Part shown: positions 1 through 11,899 of the stretch, piece after piece
How the letters are laid out: every line of letters starts with the position of its first letter
How positions within the stretch are numbered: the first letter of the stretch is position 1
Assembly: GCA_013396995.1 (NCBI GenBank)
Contig: VWZP01005850.1
Location: forward strand, 63,323-127,322
Length of the DNA: 64,000 bases
Direction of reading: 5' to 3'
Source: Dicaeum eximium
Lineage: Eukaryota > Chordata > Aves > Passeriformes > Dicaeidae
Translations under genes and position numbers: made by a program
Notes under the pieces: model-generated
Seen by the model: only the letters and a program-made list of their open reading frames with translations
Told to the model about the DNA's origin: nothing
The model's database searches: none

Positions 1-3000
1 AATGAGAAAATACACCCAAAGTTTTTCTCCAGGCTAGAGTTCTTATCCTCCTAATGATAATTTCACTTTTACAGTTTCTTTCAGTTGAGGATATTTGTAT
101 TTTGCAAACTTAATTAAGAATTAATTAATTAACAATATCCCTGGAAGGAAGAACAAATGGCATTTTTCTGATTTCGCCAGTGAGTGAGTGGAGGTTGCTC
201 AGTGGGATGTGGGATTCAGTGGCTCTGATATTGACCCCTGAACCACTCCTGCCACCATATTCAACTTCCTGGGGCTTTGACAAGTTCCTGTCCAATGTCC
301 ATCCATATTTATCATCTAACCTGTTGCTTCTTTGGCGGTTGTTTAATTGAGTTGGTGTGTGGGAGAGCTGTTCCTTTTAGCCAAGCACCTCACTTGAGCA
401 CAGCAGCTCTCTCTGCTCCGTTTGCTGCTCTGTGAAACACCCAGATTTTTGTGGGGTTTGTACCTGCATTTATGGAGGAGCAGACAGTTTCAATAGCTGT
501 CTGCAGATCCCATTTTGGCTGGGTGGCACTGTGAAACACCACACTGGGATGTGCACCCTGTGATTTCCTACCGGATATCTCTGTCTGAATGAGCAGCCTT
601 GGTGCTGTTCACAGTGGCTAGCTAACTTCTACATATTCATTCTGTCTCATATTTGTTCCTAGCACTCAATCAGATTTGTAAACCAAATTTACAAATGATG
701 GGGAGCATGTTTTTCTTTGCAATTAGGGTGATTCACCAGTGGCATAACTAATAGAAGAACAGGAAACTGAGAAATTATACCCTTCTGCTGGAGTCTGGGG
801 GTGGAACTTGGGAACAGAGATGGTAGGAAACAGAAAGATAGAATGAGAATGAAGGGGAGAGAGGCAAGAAGACGGGGAGATGAGACACTGGAACAAGAGA
901 AGTGATTACAGCACACAAGAAAGTCTGGGGAAGCGGCTGTGCATAAAGAAAGATATTTCACTTCCCACAAAGGGGAAGAGATGATGAAAGAGGGGCTAGC
1001 AAAGTTTGTTACTGTCTGTCTCTGATCACTTCTTCACTGCTGTGCAGCCTGTATGTTGGACAATACCATTGCTTCAGCTGTATTTTTATCCCTTTTCCTT
1101 CGAGTACCATCCAGAGAACTGTATGGTCATGTAAATCTCAGTTTTTATTTCAAAGAGTCTAGCTGGCATAACCTGGTTGGAAACTTGAGAAGTGGACTCT
1201 AAGAATTCAAGCCTGAAAGGAAAAGAAAATACATTTGAAATTGTCTTAATGAAGGATGACACAATTATTTCTGTTTAACAACCAAAACAGTCTTGTAAGT
1301 TTTGTGGGATCTTACCCTTTCTATAGCTCTACACTAATGTTATTAAAATCTCTTGACTTGCATTTAAACTTTGCATCTTGAAAAAAATAGGAAAAATAAA
1401 GCCAACCCCTTTTCTACCTGTATCTGTCTCTATAATCTCTTTTGAATTTTAAAATCGTATTTGGAGAAGAAACAATTCCAAACTGTAATAACCACGTCTC
1501 TGAGCAGTTTTGTGCTGGATAGAAGTCACTAATCCTTTTATGTCATCTTTTGTGAGGATGATCCTTGTCTAGCCCTATATATTGATTAAAATTAAGCATG
1601 ACACAAAACCTTTATAATCTTAAAGGATTATCCTTTTATGTTTTTCTCTCCTCCTTATTGTTTCGAATTAACTCTTTTGTATCCTGGCTGATCAATGAGC
1701 TGCCTTTTTTTTTTTTCTTAAACAGAAATGTTGCAGAATGAATTGATTTCCTATTTGTTTATGTTCAGCTTTAATGGAATATGCAAATGGACACTTCCAG
1801 GGCACAATATTGCAGGTTAATCTGAAAGTGGACACCTCTGTCATGTGTAGGATAGGGAGCCAGAGCCCATTTATGCATATAGTGATTAATAGAGATGATC
1901 ACAAAGAACACTGGAACTGTTTCTGTGCCAAAACATTTGTTCCTTTGTGTTGGTTTATACCTCTGCAGCTTTGCTGGCTTGGGGAATTGTCCTCACACAT
2001 AGCCATGATGAATAATCTGGTTTTCTGGATGTGTGGGTTTGGTTTGGTTTTGCATTGTTGAAGACAAAAATTTATTAACTGCATCATTTTTGATGAATCA
2101 TGCCAACTGGCAGAGTAGGATCCAAGTCATGCTTGAATTTGGTCTGTGTGGCCAGAATTGTATATAATTTATATTTTTCTCTTTAGGACTGGGACACAAA
2201 CGTCCATCTATAAAACAACCAGTTGCTAGAGGCAGCCTCACAGCATATAATTTTTAAAACAAACTCCAATGAACTGTCTGGACACATTTCTACTCCTAAC
2301 TCACCAGCCCTTGCAACTCTGGGATTTGCTGCTCCTTTTAAGAGAGTGCTTATCTCTTATCTGGTACCCTGTGACCCCTAAAAGCGAGAATGCTGCACTG
2401 ACCTTAAATTTACACTACACAGCTTTTCCTTCTTGTTCCTAGCTACTAAGAGGAGGTGAGGTTGGTAATTCCTGCTGCCGGGTCAGGCAAGGAGCTGCAT
2501 TTGTCAGGTGGAGGCCAGCACCTGTCTCGAGGAGCAGCCACCTAGCTGAGAAATGCTCTGTGGCAAATTCTCACAAGTCATAGCAACTAATCAAAATGTT
2601 TCCAGGAGCCAGGCAAGCCAAGGTGAAGTACAGGGCTGTTTGTACCTGTGCTGATTGCTGTGTTCTAAATAGAGACTTGTTTACAAGGAAACAATGATGG
2701 AAACTGGAATCTGGGAATGCTCCTGCCTGTCTGTGGCTCACCATGGCAAGGGCAGGGTGTGATGACTGGAATAGAAGCTGTTTGTAGGATGCTTGCCCAA
2801 GATGTTCTGTGTGGCCTAGGGAGACACTCCTGCCCCTGATCTGGGGTCTTACACTGCACATTTGTCAGACCTGGGAATTTGTAAAGGGTCTCGTTCCACA
2901 GCATAAATAACCAACAGTGCAGCACAGAGTGCACTGCTGTGCACAGCAATTGTGCTGTGCCAATAACCAACATCAGCTGGCAAAATGTCTTGAGCACTGG

Positions 3001-6000
3001 TTAGAATTGTACTCTGAGCACAAGACAAAAGTTATGACAAGGTTATCATCTGTTTAAACATTAAGTTTCTGCTTTGCCTGAGCAGGCTGCTGGGAACAGA
3101 CTTTCCCAGGCTACCGCTTAATTACAATTACTGTAGTTACAGGGTTAAGCAATAAACTCTCTTTTGGCTTTCAGCAGGTCAAATGGTTCATTAACAACCT
3201 CTGAGCAAAGCCTAGCCAGCTCATATGCTTAAAAACCAATTAGATATATCCCTGGTTTTACCAAGGTTCTCTTTGGTCTTAAAAGGTTCATCAGCAAAGT
3301 TGGAAGGAGCTGGATCTGCAGTCAGACTTTTGGGGCTGGACATTGCCTCTCTTCCTTCTTCAGGGTTAATGCAGGATTCCTTTTGATACAAATCCAACCT
3401 CTTAGATTATTTGTTGTGGTTTGTCTCTCTGTAATTGAGAATCCACAGAAAAAAACTGGCTTCAAACTGGCTGCTAATAGCTTCTTAATAATGCCTGTTC
3501 TTCTGGTGTGTCCCCTGTAATATTGGGGGCGTAGGTTTTCCACTGAAAATCTAAGCTGTGAAACCTGAGTTCTCTTTTCTGTACCTTTCAACATACTTGA
3601 CAGGAAAAACTGCACAAGGTTATGCATTTATGAGCACTAGTCTACTTTTTAATCCAGAAGTCGAAACTAAGCCGACTTTTCATCAAAAGTTTTGATTAAA
3701 AAAACGTAAAAAACCAACAACTTCTCATCCAAGTCCTAGAATTCCCCTTCCTTTGGTGCTAGCAAACTATTGGGGGAAGTAACTGAACCCAAATTCTTTT
3801 CAGAGCCTCATTCACAAAGAGTTGAGGGGTTTTTTTTCTTTGCATCTGGCTTTGGCAGGTGTAGGAGTGCTGCTAGCAAAGCACTCAAGCACTCACCCCA
3901 ATACTCTGGAGTCTGTGATGGGCACTGCCCACGAGCCCAGTGCTCTCCCTTCTCCTAAAGAACTCTTTACCATCTCTGATAATGTAAGTATCTAGTTCAG
4001 TGGTTTTTCTTTTTATGCATTTTGCTATCTGACTAGAATTTCTAAAATACACAAAGCCATCCAGTGCTGAAATAATAACACTGCTGTGCTACCAGATGGA
4101 AACAGCCTTGAGCCTGTCAGTATTATCTCTTGAAGAGTCTGCAGGTAGCAATGGCTAGATCACATCCCACGATGTGACTCTGGAAACCAAATAATTTTTC
4201 AAAGAAACCAGAAGTAAAATTATGTTTTGTGGTTTTAGGACATTTCAAAGTAATTTTAATTTAATAATGTAAAGCAAAACCAGCAGCTAATTCCCTAAAA
4301 CAGTGTAGCAACTTCAGACTGTGAAGGGTGTTCTGCTTTAGTGTGACAAAATTGCTGCTGTAACAAACTGGACAGTGAGGAATTGGATGCACTCCCTGTG
4401 AGCACATCCTTCCTAACAGGAGCCAGGAGCACCAGAGATTTGGCACTACCCTGCCATGCCTTGTGCTGCATCACAAAGATGGAGGGGTTTGTCCAGAGGC
4501 TGGTTAAGCTCATGGCAATTACCAAAAGAAACACTTTGGGCAAAGCACCAGGATATTTAACTTTGGCAAAGCTGCAACACCCCCCAGTCCTTCCCTGCCC
4601 TGCATCCACTCTCTCCCCAGCCTTTGTTAAAGCAATCTTTAAAGCGTTTAGATTTAGGTTGTTAAACGTCTGTGTTGAGAGGATGGAAAGCTGTGATGGA
4701 AGAGGAGCTTCAGTGCAGGTATCTTTCCAAAAGAAAGGCTCATCCCTGGCTCTCCTCCAGGCTTTAACTTCATCACCTCTCATGACAAATGAGGCCAAAG
4801 GACACAGTGCTTTTGCTTCCTTCTCTGTTCTCACTGGCTTTCTTCCCAGAATTTGGTGTTGTTCTGACTTTAATTTGCCTCTTACTCTCTTCAGCAGCAC
4901 ATTTGTGTTTCAGATACTCTGCTTTTAATATTTACACCATTTGCTGGTGTGAATTAAAAGCCCATTTGCAGCTGCTGTTGTATTAAATGGGTTTGTAGCT
5001 GCCAGTGCCTCCTGTGTGTGAGCTGCTCTGCTGCCCAGTGCAGCACAGGAGGCTGTGGTCACCTGGGCTTGGTGCACTCAGAGCTCAGGGGAAGGCTTCA
5101 GGGGTGAAGACTCAGTTCTGGCAGGTCCACAGCATCTAGAAATGAAAGTTTTAATAAGGGAGGTGCTGCTGCAGGACAGTCCAGGAGCTGCCAGGTGCCA
5201 CCAGTGACAGCAGGACAGTGTTGCTGTGCCCAGGGCTGTGGGTGCAGAGAGAATCCCTGCTCACACAGAAGTAAACACCCCACAGAAAAGAGCCTGTGCC
5301 TGCTCTGTGCCACAGACATTGCCTATTTCACCCACACTTTTGCTGTCACTGCTCAGTGTCTTTTGCTTTTTTGGCCTGTGAGCACCATGATGCTCAGTTC
5401 TGGTACTTTACAGGGACAGCAGAGACCTGAGGGGTTTGAAAGCACCAGTAATTCAGGAAGGACTTTCCTGGCTGTTGTGTTACTGGTACACATTTACTGG
5501 GTTTAATTTGGCAGTTCAGAGGGAGGAAATGCACACAGGAATGGAGGGTAGGGAAGGTCCTGGGCGGAAGAAAAGAGAAAAAGACTGAAGTGTATTTTAT
5601 CAACTTATAAGAACATTTGACAATGTGAATTACTTGAGTGCATTTTTTATCGTGTCTCAGACCAGTGCTTACCAAAGGGACAGCCCAAAATCGTGCAGTA
5701 GCTTCTGTCAGAGAGCTTTGACCCTCTGCACCAAAGATTTGAGGGCCTGAAGAAATCTCATGCATGAGTTAGAGGGACCTTTGGCAGCACAGGTTAAATG
5801 CACATTATGCTACACATAAGTGAGCAAGGCTGAAGCACAGGAAAGGGAAATTCTCAGTGCTCAGGCAGGTGGGAGAAGCTTCTGTTGTACTGTGGGGTGA
5901 GCCTGGGAGTGGGGCAGCCTCTTCTGCAGAGGTCAGCAGCAGGTGTCTGCTGGCTGCTCATTTCTTAGGAGCACAATTAGACAATTGAGTGAAGTGCTGC

Positions 6001-6455
6001 TGCTGCTACCCTTTGGAGGGTGTGAGCAAAAAATAGGAGGTGGATTCATATAGTGCAATAATGGCTGAAAACTAAAGAAAAACAAAGAAAACTAAAGTTA
6101 GGAGGACTTTTACCAGCTGGACTTTTATGCTGGTTTGAGCATAGTGGTATTTCAGAAATACCCAAAAGACACAACTCTGACTTTCTGCACTCTTAGTTGA
6201 AAAAAGACTCATTTGGAAATTGAATATTGCTCATAATGCTTATGATTTTGATATGTTGGTTTACAGAAGGGAGGCATATATTAAAAATAATTAAGTAGCA
6301 GTGGCATTTCAGTGCTGCTCAATTACAGCACTTGTCTCTTGAGGGTGGCAGTTATTAGACTGCAGGTGTGACTATAACCTGCATTTCTCTGGAGATGACT
6401 CTTTTGGCCATGTTCGAAAAACTGTCATAAACCTTGTTGTCTTTATCTTCTGCTT
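1..6455. other. Unique non-coding stretch
   Basis: No gene, RNA or recognisable transposon seen. The longest open frames (4295-4900 minus, 201 codons; 4383-4928 plus, 181 codons) overlap each other on opposite strands, have no family resemblance I recognise and no start context that favours either. A short AT-rich run of TTAATTAA units lies near 108-133. A sequence near 3150-3175 with AATAAA resembles an LTR polyadenylation region, but no boundaries could be found. Confidence 0.6.
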
Positions 6456-6479
6456 TTTAGCTCTTGGTTAAGAGCTAAA
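6456..6479. repeat. Perfect 10-bp inverted repeat, 4-base loop
   Basis: Left arm TTTAGCTCTT at 6456-6465, loop GGTT, right arm AAGAGCTAAA at 6470-6479. All ten pairs match. No T-run follows that would suggest an RNA polymerase III terminator, and no gene adjoins it. Function unknown; chance is possible. Confidence 0.7.
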
Positions 6480-9400
6480 CTTAATGGGAGGGAGGAGGAC
6501 AAGGGAAAAGGTGGGGAGGAACACAACAAAGGGAAGAAAATAAATTAGGAGAGTGATGTTTGCTATTCCAGGAAGGTAAAGAAGAAAGAAGGCCATTCCT
6601 GGCAGTGCCCCAGGAAAGTGCCACTCAGCCCTGACTGATTCTCCTGGGGAGAGTTGCTTCCCTTATAAAATAGTCCCAGAAGACCAGTTTGAGAACTTGC
6701 ATTTCCAAGTGATTTCAAGGATGTTCCTTTATCAGGGCAACACATCAGAAATTATATAAATTCTTCATTAGAGCCCATGAGTGGCTACAGTTTGTCTCTT
6801 AAGAATCACCTGAGAACATCCCTATTTAAATGTAAATGGAGCCTTAGGGCTACAGAGATTTCTCCCACCTAAAGCACAGAAAGGAAGGGGGCAAGTGAAA
6901 GGGAACCTTTTTGTGCACTAGATCTGAAGGATGAGGATTTCTTTCTCTCCAGGTAAAATTTATTACTTGTGTACTTTTATGCCCTGTAAGTCAATAAAAC
7001 ATAACCCCAAACCATTGTGTTTTAACATACTGGTCAAAACTAATGCTGCAGTTTCAGAAAAATCCTTTTTCAGCAGTTATCACAGTGCCTGTTTGGAGAC
7101 TGCATTACCCATTACAGGAAATACAGTCCTTTAGGAGCAAAGATCAGAGCAGAGGCCAAATTCTGGTGTCAGCAGCACCGAAAACACAACCCCCAGAAGG
7201 CACCACAGTCCCAGTATTTTGGATTTGTGCCCCTCTCTGCTGGCCAGCTCCTGTTCTTGTGCTTCCACACTTTCCACACAGCCAAAGCTTGAGCTGCTGC
7301 AAGGCTCCTGTGAAGAACTTGCTTCTGTGCCTGAGTTTGTTTGGAAACCTCGGAAATTTTTATTTGGGTGTTGCAGAAGATCTGCCCAAACCAGGGCTGG
7401 GCAGGACAGGGCTGTAGAGCAAGGAGGAAGGAACTGAGGCAGTGTGATGGGAAAAGTTGTGAGAGGCTGGATGGAAAACCTGCTGGGAGTGCCCCAAGGG
7501 AAGGGCACACATCTGGGAGCACTGTGCTGTGCACAATTTAAGCTTACCTGCTTTCTGTTTAGTCACTGAGCAATTGGTGTTACAGTCTTTCAAAAGCAAA
7601 TGCAGAAGTCCCTTTGAACAAACTGGATTCACTGGGTCATTGTGCTGAAGGCACAGCTGGAGCTAAGGCAAAAGTTGCACCAAAATTAGCTGTGCTGGTT
7701 GTGAGAGACTAGGCCAGGTGAATAAAGCAGAAATGCTTTTGCATGGCTCTGCCAGAGATAATTTCTTTCTTGGCTTGAGAAAATGATCCATGTTTTCAAA
7801 GCAGTTCTGGTGCTAGACACTTGGCTGGTTTTGTTCTCCAGAACCTGAGGTTTGTGTTTAATAAGCTGCCCCTGGGAGTCAAGAATGTCCTTGCCTGTCC
7901 TCACCCTTCTTGAAGATATTGAGCAACTTTGAGCATTTATTGAGAGGGCTTGATCCAAAGCCTGTTAGTCTCCACTTTCTTCAGTGAATTTTGGTTTGTA
8001 CAGCTCAGTTCAGACTGGAGGACTACCTTATTCTGTTAGAACCTCTCAAAATTACTTCAGGCCCACCAACAATTGGCACAGCAATTTCTTTGAGTCTGTG
8101 CAAGACTGCTGGAAACAGGCTCTCCATGGATCTGAAAACCATAAGTTAAGAACCACTGAACTAATCAGAGCTCAAATAATTCCTCAAGCAATAATGGATG
8201 TTTTTACCTGCTTCTCCCCCTCCCAGCTCTGATCAAATCCAGCTTTTCCTGTTTCACCTTAATGGGTAGAAGGCAGCTGAAGCAGTACACTGACAAATAG
8301 GAAAGCACAATTGCTTCAAGGAAGTTACCCTGCACATGAGCCACTTAAGGGGAAAAAATAAAATTGCTTCATATAAAACTCCATGGTTTATTGCCTAATC
8401 TAGGAAAGGGTAGTAAAATAGTACTGACTTGGAAATTTTTTAATTAAACCAATGCTTGATGACTTAAAGTTTGTTTATGATTCCTAGCAAAGATTAATGC
8501 ACAATAGCAAGCCAAACAATTTATTATTTCAGAGCTTATTGTCATGTAATTTGTAGAACTGAGTGAAAAAGAGATTATTACATTCAAACAAATTTATTGT
8601 TCTGTAGCCTGGGGTTTTTCTTTTGGTTGTGTTTGGCTGGTTTTTTTTCATAAAGTAAAAGTAAATAAATTAAAGCACTGAAGCAACTCTTGGAATTTCC
8701 CTGGAGGAGTGGGATACTTACACAGGCTTCAGACCAGAAGCTCTGAGCTCTATTGATCAGGGCAGAAGGCTTGGGATTCCTCAAAGCTGTAATCACATAT
8801 TGTTATAGATGTAGAACAGAAGTGGGTAAATCATTTGTCTAATCTTTAAAACAGCTTTTTTTATTGAGAGAGAGATTTAGGATGTAAAATTGCATGCAAA
8901 CATGTTCCTTTATATCATTCTTGGATTTTCAAAACCTTATGGAAGAGTGTTTCTCAACTACAGGAAACAAAAAACTGCAGAATCCTTCCTGCCAACTTCA
9001 TTTTTTCTAACAAACTAGCTACAGCCACCTCATTAAGGATACTGTTCTTGATCAAACTTTTCTGTCAGTTTTCTTAATCATGAAATTGAATTTCACCTCT
9101 TTCAACTTGAGAACCATCATTCTTCACCTTAATGATAGGACTTGATTTAAACTATTCCTTTTCATTCACTGTGTTATTACAGTAAGGATTAAATGTTAAA
9201 AAGAAGCCATCCCAAAGCCTCACTGTACTAAAATGGAAATCTTAATTTCACTATAACTAAATGACACAAATTTTCAGGGTCTGGCTATATGAAGAACCTC
9301 TCAACTCATCTCAAAGCTGTTTAGAGGTTTCTTCCAGTTTTCATTCCTGACCCCACATGCCATTATTTCAGGAGCCCTGCAGTTGTGGAGGGGGTGTATG

Positions 9401-9737
9401 GGTTGGGATCTCACTGTGAGCCCAAAAATAATTGTATTGGCACAGCAGAAAGGGGTGGGGAGGAGTGGGAGCAGGATGAAGAGTGTCTTTGCTGCAGGAG
9501 ACAATGTGCTGAGAGCCACACAGGAATCAGAAACCCTTAATGCTTCTACGTGATAATTTGGTGATAGGAAATTATGACTGATTGCTAGCTGGACAAGGTG
9601 TGTATGTTGAAGGAGACATCTAAGGACTGATTTTTACCCTTCTCAAAGTTTTGGACAAGGCTGTCTGAATCTGGATGTCCATACAGAGAAGTTAGGCTGA
9701 CATTGGCCATGGGACCTTTTAGAGTTGTGGTATGTTT
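6480..9737. other. Unique non-coding stretch
   Basis: Nothing recognised. The part from 7040 to 7630 is GC-richer and open in several frames on both strands at once, which is what a stop-poor composition gives. It does not show a single favoured reading frame. Confidence 0.55.
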
Positions 9738-9769
9738 AAATGAAATTTCTCAGAAATGAAATTTCTCAG
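9738..9769. repeat. Exact 16-bp tandem duplication
   Basis: AAATGAAATTTCTCAG occurs twice back to back (9738-9753 and 9754-9769) with no mismatch. The identity of the copies suggests a recent slippage duplication. It lies 127 bp upstream of an LTR. Confidence 0.85.
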
Positions 9770-9896
9770 ATTTCTTTGGAAAAAAAAAGGAAAATCTGAG
9801 AGATTTTCCTTTGGAAGGTAGAGGCCACTGCCAGCAAAGCAGCAGTTGCTGGGCTGAGCGCTGTTCCTTTGTCACAGACTGACCATTGTCACCAGA

Positions 9897-10255
9897 CATT
9901 TTATAAGTTTCTTGGATGCAAACTTGCTGAATATTTTCTTCCATAGGAAAGCTCTTTTTCTCTGCAGATTTCAAATCTTTGTGTGTGTGTTTCAAGGACA
10001 AAATGCATTCCTATGCTCTGTCTCCTGGCATAAGAGATGTGGTTTTCTTTTCCCAACCTATGATATAAAGAATTGCTGTCTCTCTGACTCTGTAAACATT
10101 TTCTGGCATTCTAGCAGAGTTGGGGTATGGAGCTTGAAGAATCAAGAAGCTAAGCTCTGTACCTGGGCAGAAATAGCCCAAACCCTTCTGAACAATGGAG
10201 TCATTTTAATAAATAATATCAGCCTTCTGATATTGGAGTCAAGAGTCTTGATTCA
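9897..10255 (+). mobile_element. Solo LTR, family B, copy 1
   Basis: Aligns by eye along its whole length with 14925-15296 and with the reverse complement of 22522-22888. It opens TGTCACCAGACATTTTATAAG-like and closes ...TTGATTCA, so it has TG...CA ends. A polyadenylation signal AATAAA is at 10208-10213, about 45 bases before the 3' end, in the block around 'CATTTTAATAAATAAT' shared by all three copies. The flanking tetramers are CCAT and CCCT, a possible decayed 4-base target duplication. No internal retroviral sequence follows, so it is a solo LTR. About 360 bp; the family name is not known to me. Confidence 0.7.
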
Positions 10256-10555
10256 CCCTGATGGGGCTCCAACAGCAACAATTGCTGACCCCTGAGCTGT
10301 GGGGCAGCAGACATGGAAGAAAAGGCCGTGTGAAAGCCCATTCCTGTATGCTGGAACAGATCTGGTACCTGGCCTGGGGCAGCCCCAGCTGTGAGAGCCT
10401 TTCAGTCACATGGCAGCAGAGATGTCCCCTGTGTGCAGTGACAGGGACCTCACCAAACAAGGCGTGACCAGTGTGGCCCTGATTTTTCAGCCTTCTGATG
10501 TGTTCATTTCTGTGATGGAGTTTCTCACCCTGGTTCATGTAACCACAGCACATGT

Positions 10556-10765
10556 TTTGCTAACTGTCCCTTTGTTTTTCATTCCTTTCTCCTGGGTGGA
10601 GAAGGTTTGATGGACCTTTTCCTTGACCAGTGTGGTCGGAGAGGTGGTGACCTCATCCTCCAATCCACGGCCATTCCCAAAACCCTACATAACACTAAGT
10701 GTAAATAAAACTTTGTCTTTTCCCTACCTGGAGGGGAACTGTGTCTGTGTTGCTGTTGTCATGCT
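10556..10765 (+). mobile_element. LTR fragment, family F
   Basis: The block 'ACCAGTGTGGTCGGAGAGG' followed by a 'CATCCTCCAATCC' stretch, a CATAA TATA-like site and AATAAA at 10704-10709, then 'TTTTCCCTACCTGGAGGGG', has the U3/R/U5 layout of bird retroviral LTRs. This rests on general resemblance to avian LTRs as I remember them; there is no second copy in the window. The ends are not defined, and the fragment sits about 300 bp downstream of a family B LTR. Confidence 0.45.
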
Positions 10766-11528
10766 CTAGTGTGACAGACCAGAGCCCAGAGGCGCCTCTT
10801 CAGCTACTCAGAAAATGTGAATATCTGCTGTCACTCTGTGCCTGTCCAGATCCCAGAGCCGTGTTCCAGAACCCTGCACTGAGTGTTCCTACCTGCTGTG
10901 TTTTGAGAGCAGATACCCAGAGTGCCATGTCCTTTATTTAACCCTTTCTATGCCACTCTGGACTGACACAGGATGGGTGCTGGGAGGCTGCACCTGGTGT
11001 AAGGTCCTTTGCTGCTCAGCTCCCCAAGGCACAGGCTTGTGTGGCAGCCTTGGCAGAGTGTGACACCCCAACCCTGTCCCAGGGCTCTCTGCTGGGAGCC
11101 CTGGGGTGCTGGAGCAGGGCAGAAGCCTTGGCAGTGGAGGGACAATCCATGAGAGGCTGGAGTTGAGTACAGGCAGAGTTTTTGCCCCAGTGCCATGCGT
11201 GGGAGAGCTCCAGCATTCCAAATGCTGCTGCCTGCCTCGTACCCCTTCTGGATTCCTTCTCCTGTCCTCCCCTCCCTCAGAGGGTTGTGTGGCAGAAGGG
11301 ATTTATCCCTTCCTCCCATTATTTCTGCTGTCCTCATTCTGACCCAGCACTGCTGCCTCTTTTTGTGCTCATCCTCCATCCTCTGGGATTAGGGCACTCT
11401 CCCTGAAATTATTAGCTCTTGCTTCTACTTTGTCTCTCCAGCTCTTTTTCACAAATCCAGTGGAGTAATGGGACCTTGGAGCTCTCTTTTGAAGTGTTTT
11501 CATCTGAAGATTCCAGAATGCAAGGATT
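10766..11528. other. GC-richer non-coding stretch
   Basis: Several short open frames overlap on both strands (for example 10948-11379 minus and 11106-11342 plus), with no preferred frame, splice structure or recognised protein. I see nothing else in it. Confidence 0.5.
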
Positions 11529-11553
11529 CCTCCCTCCCTCCCTCCCTCCCTCC
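11529..11553. repeat. (CCCT)n simple repeat
   Basis: About six units of CCTC/CCCT forming a pyrimidine run. Ordinary microsatellite. Confidence 0.9.
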
Positions 11554-11708
11554 TTTCTGTAGTACTGGAGGAAAGATTTTTACATAATGCTGTAGGTTCT
11601 CGAGCTCAAATAAGAGACACTGGTAAGGAATAAGAAGTGAAGCCATAGGAGTGGAGCAGAACAGCATTTTGCAGTCAAAAAACACACTAGATTACAAATA
11701 ATAAAAAT

Positions 11709-11726
11709 ATTATTATTATTATTATT

Positions 11727-11757
<31 letters not shown>

Positions 11758-11890
11758 ATGATGTTACTGTTATTGTTGTTATCATTATTATTATTGTTGT
11801 TGTTGTTGTTGTTGTTGTTGATGATGATGATGTTACTGTTATTGTTGTTATCATTATTATTATTGTTGTTGTTGTTGTTGTTATTATTGT
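11709..11890. repeat. Compound ATT/GTT/GAT trinucleotide array with ~70-bp higher-order unit
   Basis: The array is built from (ATT)n, (GTT)n and (GAT)n blocks. A larger unit repeats: ATT block, GTT block, GAT block, then the non-repeat spacer GTTACTGTTATTGTTGTTATC-like. Two whole units and a partial third are present, so an older microsatellite was duplicated as a block. The open frames reading poly-Asn (minus) and poly-Leu (plus) here are translations of the repeat, not genes. Confidence 0.9.
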
Positions 11891-11899
11891 CCTTTATCA

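Noticed and set aside
3060..3190. LTR-like tail with AATAAACTCTCTTTTGG
   Set aside because: No borders, TATA box or second copy found.
4295..4928. Two overlapping open frames of 201 (minus) and 181 (plus) codons
   Set aside because: Open on both strands at once, no recognised protein, no splice or promoter context. Composition explains it.
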